From Myxococcota bacterium (GTDB lineage: Bacteria; Myxococcota_A; UBA9160; PR03): a DNA stretch of 32,092 bases. This document shows positions 16,273 through 23,566 of this stretch, one piece after another. A model generated the notes under the pieces. That model was not told where the DNA came from. It saw only the letters and a list, made by a program, of their open reading frames with translations, and did no database searches. Position 1 is the first letter of the stretch. Each line of letters opens with the position of its first letter. The stretch covers positions 1 through 32,092 of the forward strand of contig JASJBO010000006.1 of NCBI GenBank assembly GCA_030066475.1, read 5' to 3'. A program made the position numbers and the translations under genes.

Positions 16273-17094
16273 ATGGGCCATTCGGCGCCGATCGCCGCGG
16301 CGGAGCTGCGCGCGCACCTCGAGCGGATCGAGCGCGACGGCTACAGCCTGATCGAGGACGTCATCGATCCGGCGCACGCCGACGCGCTGGCCGCCGACCT
16401 GCTGCGCCTGGAGCGCGAGCTCGGCACGTTGCCCTCGCAGAACGAGTTCGAGGGCGCAAGCACCTGGCGCATCTACAACCTGCTGACGCACGGCAAGCTC
16501 TACGAGGAGATCCCGGTCCACCCGCGCGTGTTGCCGGTGGTCGAGGGGGTGCTCGACCGCGGCTGCCTGGTCTCGTCGCTCTCCTCGATCTCGATCGGAC
16601 CCGGCGAGAGCGCCCAGATGATCCACGCCGACGACCAGCTGATTCCGCTGCCCAGGCCGCACGTCCCGATCGTGTGCAACACCATGTGGGCGCTCACGGA
16701 CTTCACCGAGGCGAACGGCGCCACCCGCCTGGTGCCCGGCAGCCATCGGCGCGACCACGCGCCCGACGTCACGAAGTCCTACGAGTCGATCGCCGCCGAG
16801 ATGCGCCGCGGCAGCGTGCTGGTCTGGAACGGCAGCCTGTGGCACGGAGGCGGCGCCAACCGCACCGGAGAGCGGCGCGTCGGCGTGGCGATGAACTACT
16901 GCGCCGGCTGGGTGCGACAGCAGGAGAACCAGCAGCTCGGCATCCCGCGCGAGATCGCGTGCGGCTTCGCACCGCGCCTGCGCGAGCTCGTGGGCTACGG
17001 CGTCTACCGCAACCTGATCGGCCACGTCGACAAGCGCAGCCCCGTCGAGCTGCTCGGCGAGGATGGCCGCCTGCGCACCGTCTGGGACGGCTGA
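16273..17094 (+). CDS. Phytanoyl-CoA dioxygenase (PhyH) family protein
   Basis: The product is 273 residues of the PhyH branch of Fe(II)/2-oxoglutarate oxygenases. The metal triad is visible as H118 and D120 (MIHADDQ) and H191 (LWHGGG), and R201 is placed to bind 2-oxoglutarate. GATRLVPGSHRRDH (149-162) is the typical segment between them. Such enzymes hydroxylate a variety of small molecules and lipids; the substrate cannot be inferred. The gene is alone on its strand here, divergent from the thioesterase gene. The start lacks a Shine-Dalgarno but has a -10-like box 6 nt upstream. A 76-bp gap without recognisable signals separates its end from the convergent TetR gene. Confidence 0.92.
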   Translation: MGHSAPIAAAELRAHLERIERDGYSLIEDVIDPAHADALAADLLRLERELGTLPSQNEFEGASTWRIYNLLTHGKLYEEIPVHPRVLPVVEGVLDRGCLVSSLSSISIGPGESAQMIHADDQLIPLPRPHVPIVCNTMWALTDFTEANGATRLVPGSHRRDHAPDVTKSYESIAAEMRRGSVLVWNGSLWHGGGANRTGERRVGVAMNYCAGWVRQQENQQLGIPREIACGFAPRLRELVGYGVYRNLIGHVDKRSPVELLGEDGRLRTVWDG

Positions 17095-17170
17095 GCCGGA
17101 CCCGCGCACGACCCGTTCCCAGCCGAGCAGGAGCAGCGGCGCAGCCCACGAGCGCGAAGCCCGCACGAGG

Positions 17171-17764
17171 TCAGCCGAGCTCGTGCGCCAGTGCGGTGAC
17201 CGCGCGCTCCATCGCCGCCAGTGCGCGGCGGCGGCTCAGGCGCTGGTCGCTGCGCAGGCGGTCCCAGGCCTCGAACGAGGCGGCCAGCTCGAGTGCGTCG
17301 GTGAGCTCCGCCGGGGCGTCGGCGAGCTCGGGCAGGCAACGCAGCAGATCCGAGCGCAGCTCGCGCACCAGCGCGCCGTGCTGGCTCTGGAGCACGGCCG
17401 AGCGGCCGCCCTGCAGGTTCGCTGCGCGCTTGTAGGGCGCGATCCGCTCGAAGCAGTCGGCGCGGCGGTGAACCAGGGCGCGCGCCCGCTCGAGGAGACT
17501 GCCCGAGTCGGCGCCCTCGCGCAGCAGCGGCGCGATCTCCGCGCGCAGCCGCGCGTCCATCTCGGTGTAGAGCGTTTCCATGTCGGAGTAGTGGCGGAAC
17601 ACGGTGCGGATGCCGACGCCGGCGCGCTCCGCCACCTGCTGCGCGGTGGGACGCAGCGACCCCTCGCCCACCAGCTCGATCAGCGCGCGCACGATGGCTT
17701 CGCGGCTGCGCTCCGAGCGTCGCAGCCGGCCGTCGACTGCCGGCAGAGAGGCCGCGTTTCCCAT
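17171..17764 (-). CDS. TetR/AcrR family transcriptional regulator
   Basis: The product is 197 residues. The N-terminal DNA-binding domain (about 16-65) has the TetR helix-turn-helix, TAQQVAERAGVGIRTVFRHYSDMETLY, with the characteristic VxxRTVFRHYxDxxxL end. The C-terminal helical part is divergent, as usual for ligand-binding regions. It is divergent from the F420-type oxidoreductase gene across 63 bp holding a 19-bp palindrome, so it probably regulates itself and that gene. The ATG lacks a ribosome site, and CATAAT lies 6 nt before it, suggesting a leaderless mRNA. Ligand unknown. Confidence 0.92.
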   Translation of the reverse strand: MGNAASLPAVDGRLRRSERSREAIVRALIELVGEGSLRPTAQQVAERAGVGIRTVFRHYSDMETLYTEMDARLRAEIAPLLREGADSGSLLERARALVHRRADCFERIAPYKRAANLQGGRSAVLQSQHGALVRELRSDLLRCLPELADAPAELTDALELAASFEAWDRLRSDQRLSRRRALAAMERAVTALAHELG

Positions 17765-17770
17765 GCCTGC

Positions 17771-17776
17771 ATTATG
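17771..17776 (-). promoter_or_regulatory. Candidate -10 box CATAAT, leaderless tetR-type gene
   Basis: Read on the minus strand, CATAAT (5 of 6 to TATAAT) is followed by GCAGGC and the ATG at 17764, a 6-nt gap. It overlaps the left arm of the palindrome at 17774-17792, so a bound repressor would block it. Confidence 0.45.
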
Positions 17777-17792
17777 GCATATGACGTGCCAT
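17774..17792. promoter_or_regulatory. Candidate TetR operator palindrome
   Basis: ATGGCA (17774-17779), 7 nt, TGCCAT (17787-17792): perfect 6-bp arms in the 63-bp divergent gap between the TetR gene and the oxidoreductase gene. Position and symmetry fit autoregulation plus control of the neighbour. The link is inferred. Confidence 0.5.
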
Positions 17793-17827
17793 CATCCCGC
17801 AGGACAGGACCCCGGAAGGAGACAGCG

Positions 17828-18871
17828 ATGAAGCTCGGAATCGGCGCGATCAGCTTCGGCAAGAAGGCGCAGGTCAACCTCGACCTGATCCGGCGGGCCG
17901 AGGAGCTCGGCTTCGACTCGGCCTGGACCGCCGAGGCCTACGGCAACGACGCGGTCACGACCGCCACCTGGGTGCTGGCACAGACCGAGCGGATCAAGGT
18001 CGGCACCGCGATCATGCAGATGCCCGCGCGCACGCCCGCGATGGCGGCGATGACCGCGATGACGCTCGACCACCTGTCGGGCGGCCGCTTCATCCTGGGA
18101 CTCGGCCCGTCGGGCCCGCAGGTGGTCGAGGGCTGGCACGGGGTGCCCTACGGCAAGCCGCTCACGCGCACGCGCGAGTACATCCAGATCATCCGCCAGA
18201 TCATGGCGCGCGAGAAGCCGCTCGAGTTCCACGGCAGCGTCTACGACATCCCGAACACCGGACCGGGCACCACCGGGCTGGGCAAGCCGCTGAAGAGCAT
18301 CCTGCACGGCGACCCGAGCATCCCGATCTACACCGCGTCGATCAGCCCCAACGGACTGCGCTGCGCGGGCGAGGTCGCCGACGGCGTGTTCCCGATGATG
18401 CTCGATCCCGAGAAGGTCGACGAGGTCTACCTGCCGTACCTCGAGGAGGGCTTCGCGAAAGCCGGCGGCGGCAAGAGCCTCGCGGACTTCGCGATCGTTC
18501 CGGGCGTCACCGTGATCGTGAGCGACGACATCGAGAAGGCGCGCATGCCCGTCAAGGGCCACATGTCGCTCTACATCGGCGGCATGGGCGCACGCGACAA
18601 GAACTTCTACAACGACCTCGCCGTGCGGCTCGGCTACGAAGAGGCGGCGGCGCGGATCCAGGACTACTTCCTGGACGGCAAGAAGATGGAGGCCGCCATG
18701 GCGGTGCCCGACGAGCTGGTGGACGCCTGCCACCTGGTCGGCCCGCGCGACCACATCCGCGAGCGCCTCCAGGCCTGGAAGGCCGCCGGCAACAAGCACT
18801 GGGTGCACACCATGCAGGTGGGGACCCCGCAGCCCGAGGCGCTGGAGCTGCTGGCCGAGGAGATGCTGTAG
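17828..18871 (+). CDS. LLM-class F420-type oxidoreductase
   Basis: The product is 347 residues of the luciferase-like monooxygenase superfamily (TIM barrel). GFDSAWTAEAYGNDAVT (28-44), RIKVGTAIMQMPARTP, LDHLSGGRFILGLGPSGPQVVEGW and the GTGLGKPLK segment follow the pattern of the mycobacterial Rv3520c-like group annotated as coenzyme F420-dependent. Actual F420 use, rather than FMN, cannot be proved from sequence, and no F420 biosynthesis genes are in the window. The ATG has GGAAGGA 7 nt upstream. The divergent TetR gene and the palindrome between them suggest repression in the absence of a ligand. Confidence 0.9.
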   Translation: MKLGIGAISFGKKAQVNLDLIRRAEELGFDSAWTAEAYGNDAVTTATWVLAQTERIKVGTAIMQMPARTPAMAAMTAMTLDHLSGGRFILGLGPSGPQVVEGWHGVPYGKPLTRTREYIQIIRQIMAREKPLEFHGSVYDIPNTGPGTTGLGKPLKSILHGDPSIPIYTASISPNGLRCAGEVADGVFPMMLDPEKVDEVYLPYLEEGFAKAGGGKSLADFAIVPGVTVIVSDDIEKARMPVKGHMSLYIGGMGARDKNFYNDLAVRLGYEEAAARIQDYFLDGKKMEAAMAVPDELVDACHLVGPRDHIRERLQAWKAAGNKHWVHTMQVGTPQPEALELLAEEML

Positions 18872-18895
18872 CAGGCGGCCGTCTCAGCAGGCCCC

Positions 18896-18935
18896 GTTGC
18901 CCGGGATCGTCGCGGTCCCCGTGTAGCCGGGCAAC
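18896..18935. terminator. Inverted repeat between convergent genes
   Basis: GTTGCCCGG (18896-18904) and CCGGGCAAC (18927-18935) form a perfect 9-bp stem around a 22-nt loop. It lies between the stop of the F420-type oxidoreductase gene and the stop of the convergent pyrophosphatase gene. The long loop and lack of a T-tract make a terminator role uncertain. Confidence 0.35.
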
Positions 18936-18940
18936 ACCAC

Positions 18941-19555
18941 TCACTCGCGGCGGGGGAACGCGTCCTCGTAGTCGGCGATCGCCGCCTCGACCACCGCGTG
19001 CGCGCGGTCGCGGCCGTAGCGCGCCTCGATCCGGACCTCGTGGTCGCTGCCGGGCAGGGCCTTGTAGGTGGCGAAGTAGTGGTCGAGGCGGTCGACGATG
19101 GCGGTGGGCAGGTCCGCGAGGTCGGTCGCGTCTCCCCACATCGGGTCGCCCACGAGCACGGCGATGATCTTGTCGTCCGCCTCGCCGCCGTCGAGCATGC
19201 GGAGCCCGCCGAGCACGCGGGCGGTCAGCGTGATGTCGGAGCGGTCGATCGTGCGCTCCGAGATCACGCAGACGTCGAGCGGGTCGCCGTCGGCGACCTC
19301 CACGCCCGGGCTCAGCGCGGCCACGCGCGGGCCGCAGTACGTCCGGGGGATCAGCCCGTACAGGGTGGGAGGCGTGGCGGCGCCCCGGTGCGGGCGGTCG
19401 ACCGCCAGGTAGCCGGTCTGCTTGTCCACCTCGTACTTCACCACGTCGAAGGGCGTGATCTCGACGTAGGCCGTGATCACCCGCGGCGGGTCGGGACCCA
19501 CCGCCAGCCCGTGCCAGGGGTGGGGTCGCCAGGCCATGAAGCCGGTTCTGGGCAT
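18941..19555 (-). CDS. ppa: Family I inorganic pyrophosphatase
   Basis: The product is 204 residues of the soluble family I pyrophosphatases, which hydrolyse PPi to phosphate and drive biosynthesis. Visible motifs: [15 protein letters not shown] (31-45), [15 protein letters not shown] (61-75), and the metal-binding signature DGDPLDV (89-95), followed by IVAVLVGDP-like and HYFATYK segments. The N-terminus with WRPHPWHGL is a feature of a proteobacterial subgroup. No good ribosome site precedes the ATG, but TAGCGT lies 6 nt upstream, suggesting a leaderless mRNA. Divergent from the repeat-protein gene. Confidence 0.93.
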   Translation of the reverse strand: MPRTGFMAWRPHPWHGLAVGPDPPRVITAYVEITPFDVVKYEVDKQTGYLAVDRPHRGAATPPTLYGLIPRTYCGPRVAALSPGVEVADGDPLDVCVISERTIDRSDITLTARVLGGLRMLDGGEADDKIIAVLVGDPMWGDATDLADLPTAIVDRLDHYFATYKALPGSDHEVRIEARYGRDRAHAVVEAAIADYEDAFPRRE

Positions 19556-19561
19556 GGGCTC

Positions 19562-19567
19562 ACGCTA
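19562..19567 (-). promoter_or_regulatory. Candidate -10 box TAGCGT, leaderless ppa
   Basis: Read on the minus strand, TAGCGT is followed by GAGCCC and the ATG at 19555, a 6-nt gap, with no ribosome site between them. Confidence 0.4.
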
Positions 19568-19649
19568 CCTCGGCCGCGGCTCCGGTGCCGGCTGGGACGG
19601 ACGGGCGCCGGCGACCGTTCTGGGGGACACTCGAGAGTGGAGGGAGCCG

Positions 19650-21509
19650 ATGGCAGCTCGGCACTCCTGGCCCCTCGTGCTGGCAGGCCTGGTCCTCGGG
19701 CCGTCCCCGGCGGGCAGCGACCTCGTCCCGCTCGGTCCGGACTTCCAGGCCGCGGCAGGGGACTCCGACTTCGCACCCGACGTCGCGGTGGCGGCGGACG
19801 GCGACATCGCGGTCGCCTGGCAGCTCATCCTGCTGCCCGGGTTCGCGGAGATCCACGCCGGGATCTACGACGGAGAGACCGGGCTCCCGCAGGTCCCGGC
19901 GTATCCGGTCAACAACCTGGCCGCCGGCACCGAGCAGGTGCCGGTCCTGGCGATGGACGGGAACGGCGGCTACGCGATCGTCTGGGAGAGCCAGCTCTCC
20001 GATCCGAGCGACAGCGACGGCTTCTCGATCCAGGCGCGGCTCTACGACGCCGCGGGCGACTCCTCTGCGGGCCAGTTCCGGCTGAACGACCACACGACCG
20101 GGGACCAGCGCAATCCCGCGGTGGCGATGGATCCGGCCGGTCACTTCGTCGTGGCCTGGGAGAGCGACAGCAGTCCGGCGGACGACGCCTCGCTGGGCTC
20201 GATCCAGGCGCGCCGCTTCGACGCGAGCGGAGTCGCGCTGGCGCCCCAGTTCCAGGTCAACACGTCGACCCTGTCCGATCAGCGCGAGCCGGCCGTGGCG
20301 CGGGACGCGCTCGGCGGCTTCGTGGTCGTCTGGACCAGCACCAACGGGCTCGGTGCCGACACCGATACCGCCGTGCTCGGGCAGCGCTACACGGTCGAGG
20401 GCACGCCGCAGGGCGGGGAGTTCCTCGTCAACTCCTACACGGACTCGACGCAGGGGCGCCCCTCCGTCTCCTCGCATCCCGACGGTCGCTTCGTGGTGGC
20501 GTGGGAGAGCCTGGGCAGCGCCGGGGACGACGCCGACGGCTACTCGATCCAGGCCCAGCGCTTCGGATCGGACGGCATGCCCGACGGCGACGAGATCCAG
20601 GTCAACACCTTCACGGCCGGTGACCAGCGGGACCCGGACGTCTCGACGAGCGCCGACGGCGGCTTCGTGGTGGTGTGGCAGAGCGAGGGCAGCGGCGGGA
20701 CCGACGACGACGACTTCTCGATCCAGGTGCGCCAGTTCGATGCACGCGGCCTCCCCGCGACGCCGCAGAGCCAGGTCAACACCTTCACGAGCGATCGGCA
20801 GGCGGTGCCGGTGATCGCCCAGAACGCGGGCGGCGAGGCGATGATCGCGTGGAGCGATCTGATCGGGAACCCGATCGCCGTGCGCGCGCGCCGCTACCTG
20901 GTGCCCGAGCCCGCGGCGCCCGCGGCGACGTCGGCCGTGATGGCTGCGCTCTGGCTGCTGCGGCTCGGGCGCGGGCGTCCCGACGGCTGCCGGGTCGTCG
21001 GGTCAGACGCGAAGCTCGATCAGCTCGGGCACGAGCCGTCTGCCCGCGACCTCGATCCGGGCCACTGCGATCGGGAGCGTGAAGCGGCGCGGACCCGCGC
21101 TCCCGGGGTTGAGGAAGAGCACCCCCTCGCGGACCTCGGCGCGGGGACGGTGCGAGTGGCCGCTCACCACGGCCGCGAAGCCCGCCGCGGCGGGATCGAG
21201 GTCGAGCTCGGCGAGGTCGTGCAGCAGGTAGAGGGCCAGCGGTCCGATCTCGGCCACCTCGGTCGTCGGGAGCGCGTCGGCCCACGCGCCCCGGTCGACG
21301 TTCCCGCGCACCGCGGTGACGGGTGCGAGCGCACGCAGCGCCTCCAGCACCTCGCGCCGGCCGACGTCGCCCGCGTGGAGGATGTGCGAGCAGCCGCGCA
21401 GCGCGTCGAGCGCCTCCGGCCGCACGAGGCCGTGCGTGTCCGAGATGACGCCGATCGTCGCGCTCGACATGCGCGGGAGGGTATCGCGCGGAGCCCCGAG
21501 GCGGTCTAG
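19650..21509 (+). CDS. Secreted repeat protein with PEP-CTERM-like tail and run-on frame
   Basis: The frame is 619 codons, but only about 1-445 look like protein. A signal peptide is likely (about 7-22). From about 95 to 415 there are five or six repeats of roughly 55 residues with the pattern PAVA...GGFVVVWES...DGxSIQAxRFDAxG...FQVNTxTxxDQ, suggesting a beta-propeller or similar repeat fold. Then VPEP (418-421), a hydrophobic stretch and an arginine cluster (about 438-442) resemble a PEP-CTERM sorting signal, which normally ends a protein. Here no stop follows: the frame continues about 175 codons, antisense to the phosphoesterase gene. The ATG has GGAGGGA 4 nt upstream. The true end is doubtful; a lost stop or frameshift near 20990 is possible. 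Confidence 0.7.
   Translation: MAARHSWPLVLAGLVLGPSPAGSDLVPLGPDFQAAAGDSDFAPDVAVAADGDIAVAWQLILLPGFAEIHAGIYDGETGLPQVPAYPVNNLAAGTEQVPVLAMDGNGGYAIVWESQLSDPSDSDGFSIQARLYDAAGDSSAGQFRLNDHTTGDQRNPAVAMDPAGHFVVAWESDSSPADDASLGSIQARRFDASGVALAPQFQVNTSTLSDQREPAVARDALGGFVVVWTSTNGLGADTDTAVLGQRYTVEGTPQGGEFLVNSYTDSTQGRPSVSSHPDGRFVVAWESLGSAGDDADGYSIQAQRFGSDGMPDGDEIQVNTFTAGDQRDPDVSTSADGGFVVVWQSEGSGGTDDDDFSIQVRQFDARGLPATPQSQVNTFTSDRQAVPVIAQNAGGEAMIAWSDLIGNPIAVRARRYLVPEPAAPAATSAVMAALWLLRLGRGRPDGCRVVGSDAKLDQLGHEPSARDLDPGHCDREREAARTRAPGVEEEHPLADLGAGTVRVAAHHGREARRGGIEVELGEVVQQVEGQRSDLGHLGRRERVGPRAPVDVPAHRGDGCERTQRLQHLAPADVARVEDVRAAAQRVERLRPHEAVRVRDDADRRARHAREGIARSPEAV
21003..21470 (-). CDS. YfcE/MJ0936-type metallophosphoesterase
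   Basis: The product is 155 residues of the calcineurin-like phosphoesterase fold. The dimetal ligands are all visible: D11 and H13 (ISDTHG), D35 (HAGD), N57 and D59 (RGNVD), H84 (LLHD), and H105 with H107 (SGHSHRP). NPGSAG (121-126) is the typical closing motif. Such enzymes hydrolyse phosphodiesters or phosphomonoesters; the physiological substrate is unknown. The ATG has no ribosome site but TACCCT lies 7 nt upstream. Its 3' end lies under the run-on frame of the convergent repeat-protein gene. It is 35 bp downstream of the F420-type oxidoreductase gene on the same strand. Confidence 0.92.
   Translation of the reverse strand: MSSATIGVISDTHGLVRPEALDALRGCSHILHAGDVGRREVLEALRALAPVTAVRGNVDRGAWADALPTTEVAEIGPLALYLLHDLAELDLDPAAAGFAAVVSGHSHRPRAEVREGVLFLNPGSAGPRRFTLPIAVARIEVAGRRLVPELIELRV
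21478..21483 (-). promoter_or_regulatory. Candidate -10 box TACCCT, leaderless phosphoesterase gene
   Basis: Read on the minus strand, TACCCT is followed by CCCGCGC and the ATG at 21470, a 7-nt gap. The same hexamer is the candidate -10 of mrpA. Confidence 0.35.
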
Positions 21510-22414
21510 AGCCGGCTCTCGAGGAAGGCGAGCGTCCGCTCCGCCGAGCCCTCGTCGACCGGGACGACGACCGCCTCGAGATCGCTCACCCCGAGCGCGC
21601 GCAGGCGGTCGAGACCGGCGCCGAGCGCCGACTCGTCGCCCACCAGCGCGAGCTCGACCGGGTGCCCCACGCCCTCCTTGTCGAGCATCGCCCGGTAGCT
21701 CGGCAGCCGGCGGTACACCTCCATGCGCTTCGCCATGCGCTCCCGCGCCGCGTCGGGATCGGCGGTCAGCAGGATCTGGAGCCCCGCCACGATGCGCGGC
21801 TCGGGCCGGCCCGCCGCACGCGCTGCGGCACGCAGCTTGGGTGCGATGTGCGTCTCGATGGCACGCGGGCCCGTCATCCACAGGATCGTCCCCGCCGCCG
21901 TGCGCCCTGCGATCTCGAGCATGCGATCGCCGAGGGCGGCGACGAGGACGGGCACGGGCCGGGCGGCCGGCACCTCGAGAGAGAGGTCCACGCGGAACTC
22001 CTCGCCCTCGAAGTGGACCGCCTCGCCGCGCAGCAGCGGACCGAGTACCGCGAGGTACTCGCGCATGTGCCGGGCGCGGCGGGCGTAGGGCAGTCCGAGC
22101 AGTCCCTCGATCACCACCGGATGGGACAGCCCGACCCCGAGCGTGAAGCGCCCGCCGCAGGCGGCGCCCGCGGTCAGCGCCTGCTGCGCGAGCGCCGTGG
22201 GGTGGCGCGGGTGGGTGGGGACCACGGCGGTGCCGATCTCGATCCGCTCCGTCTCGCGTCCGATCACCGCGCCCGCGGTGACGGCGTCGAGGCCGAACAC
22301 GTGCGGGAGCCACGCCGTGGCAAAGCCGCGGGCCTCCAGCTCGCGAGCCTGGGCGACGAGGTCGTCGAGACCGTTGCGGCCGCGCTCGACGCCGACCATC
22401 GCTCCGATGCGCAT
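21506..22414 (-). CDS. LLM-class F420-type oxidoreductase
   Basis: The product is 302 residues of the luciferase-like superfamily. GFATAWLPHVFGLDAVTAG, ERIEIGTAVVPTHPRHPTALAQQA and GRFTLGVGLSHPVVIEG follow the mycobacterial MSMEG_4879-type group, presumed F420-dependent. Only distantly similar to the other LLM protein at 17828. Cofactor is inferred from the family; substrate unknown. The ATG has GGGGGGAGAGA upstream. It follows mrpG by 45 bp on the same strand and could be read as the tail of the mrp transcript. The 45-bp gap shows no clear terminator. Confidence 0.9.
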   Translation of the reverse strand: MRIGAMVGVERGRNGLDDLVAQARELEARGFATAWLPHVFGLDAVTAGAVIGRETERIEIGTAVVPTHPRHPTALAQQALTAGAACGGRFTLGVGLSHPVVIEGLLGLPYARRARHMREYLAVLGPLLRGEAVHFEGEEFRVDLSLEVPAARPVPVLVAALGDRMLEIAGRTAAGTILWMTGPRAIETHIAPKLRAAARAAGRPEPRIVAGLQILLTADPDAARERMAKRMEVYRRLPSYRAMLDKEGVGHPVELALVGDESALGAGLDRLRALGVSDLEAVVVPVDEGSAERTLAFLESRL

Positions 22415-22459
22415 CGCTCTCTCCCCCCTGCGGCCAGAGCCGCCGTCGCCGGGTCGGAC

Positions 22460-22825
22460 TCAACGCTCCCTGCCGTCCAGCCGCTCGATCGGCTCGCCGG
22501 TCGGCGCGCCGCGGGTGTGCGGCGCCTGGGGGACGCCGCGCGCGGCGGCGCCGCGCACCAGCATCTGGGTGCTGATCGGGACGGTGATCAGCACGAACAC
22601 GACCAGCAGCACCTTCTCGAGCCAGTACGCGGCGTCGCCGAGGCCGTAGGTGAGGATCGAGCCCGCGGCGGCGAGCAGCAGGCCCAGGGTCGCGGCCTTC
22701 GCGGGCGCGTGGGCGCGCGTGTAGAAGTCCGGCAGCCGCAGCAGTCCGATCGCCGAGACCAGGAAGAGCAACGCGCCCAGCAGCGACAGCAGCGCGCCGG
22801 CGAGCGGCAGGGCGGACTCACTCAT
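22460..22825 (-). CDS. mrpG: Mrp Na+/H+ antiporter subunit G
   Basis: MrpG is a small membrane subunit of the multisubunit Na+/H+ antiporter. The protein is 121 residues with three hydrophobic segments (about 9-27, 41-60 and 65-85). The conserved block GLLRLPDFYTRAHAPAKAATLG (27-48) identifies the family. A polar C-terminal tail of about 30 residues is Arg/Gly/Pro-rich. The ATG overlaps the end of mrpF by 8 bp. Last gene of the mrp operon. Confidence 0.94.
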   Translation of the reverse strand: MSESALPLAGALLSLLGALLFLVSAIGLLRLPDFYTRAHAPAKAATLGLLLAAAGSILTYGLGDAAYWLEKVLLVVFVLITVPISTQMLVRGAAARGVPQAPHTRGAPTGEPIERLDGRER

Positions 22826-23075
22826 GGGGGAACTCCCCGCGGCCCAGGAAGTAGCCGAGCAGCACCGTGGTCACGAAGGCGAACAGCGCCAGCCCGAGCG
22901 CCGCATCGACCGCGAGGTTGGTGTGGAGCAGCAACGCGGCCACCATCACCAGGGTCAGCGTCTCGAGCGCCACGGCGCGGTCGAAGACACTGGGTCCGCG
23001 CCAGGCGCGCACCAGGATCAGCACGGCCGAGAGGGCCAGCACGATCAGGCTCGCGTCGTGGAGGAGATCCGTCAC
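22818..23075 (-). CDS. mrpF: Mrp Na+/H+ antiporter subunit F
   Basis: The product is 85 residues with three transmembrane segments. RAWRGPSVFDRAVALETL (23-40) is the hallmark of MrpF, a small subunit whose conserved Asp (D32 here) is important for transport in characterised systems. The GTG at 23075 forms a GTGA overlap with the stop of mrpE, and the gene ends 8 bp inside mrpG. Its position between E and G is standard. Confidence 0.94.
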   Translation of the reverse strand: MTDLLHDASLIVLALSAVLILVRAWRGPSVFDRAVALETLTLVMVAALLLHTNLAVDAALGLALFAFVTTVLLGYFLGRGEFPHE

Positions 23076-23566
23076 GAGGTCTCCATGGCGCGCAGTGGCG
23101 CCTCGAAGCGGCGCACCTGCTCGAGCTGGCGGACCTCGTCGCGCAGGTCGAGCACGTGCAGGCCGATCATCATGCCGCCGTCCTCGGCGGGCGTCTCCTC
23201 GTAGGTCACGCTGCCCGGCGTGAGCGAGAGCATCGCGCCCAGCAGCGCGCGCAGCGCGGGCGTCTCGAGCTCGGTGCGGAAGCGGAGCCAGCCCGGCTCG
23301 ACGTCGATGCGCGGCGCCAGCACGATGCGCAGCTGCTGGGCGTTGGCGACCAGCAGCTCCCACAGGAAGTAGAGCGCGAGGCGGAGGCCCAGCCAGGACA
23401 GGCGCAACGCGCGCACGGTGGCGAACGGGCGGCGCGAGCGGGCGCCGCCCACGCGCCAGAGCACCAGTCCCAGGACGGCGCCGGTGGCGAAGGTGCCCAC
23501 CCCGGTCTCGGCGATCAGGGCCATCCACACCAGGCCCGTCGCCACGGCGACGAAGAAGCTCGACAT
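23072..23566 (-). CDS. mrpE: Mrp Na+/H+ antiporter subunit E
   Basis: The product is 164 residues. Two or three hydrophobic segments fill the N-terminal half. The family signature FLWELLVANAQQLRIVLAPR (about 68-87) is followed by PGWLRFRTELETPALRALLGAMLSLTPGSVTYE, the conserved LTPGT-type motif. MrpE is required for full antiporter activity in characterised systems, though it carries no proton channel of its own. The ATG overlaps the mrpD stop (ATGA) and the stop overlaps the mrpF start (GTGA). Confidence 0.93.
   Translation of the reverse strand: MSSFFVAVATGLVWMALIAETGVGTFATGAVLGLVLWRVGGARSRRPFATVRALRLSWLGLRLALYFLWELLVANAQQLRIVLAPRIDVEPGWLRFRTELETPALRALLGAMLSLTPGSVTYEETPAEDGGMMIGLHVLDLRDEVRQLEQVRRFEAPLRAMETS

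Noticed and set aside
17095..17170. Gene or terminator between PhyH and TetR genes
   Set aside because: No stem-loop with good arms, no open frame with a start and ribosome site, and no repeat was seen.
18887..18940. Eighteen codons open in the pyrophosphatase frame after its stop, ending GYTGTATIPGNGAC
   Set aside because: It looks like the end of some protein and might be a gene remnant, but it is short, follows a normal stop codon, and includes the inverted repeat; nothing supports translation.
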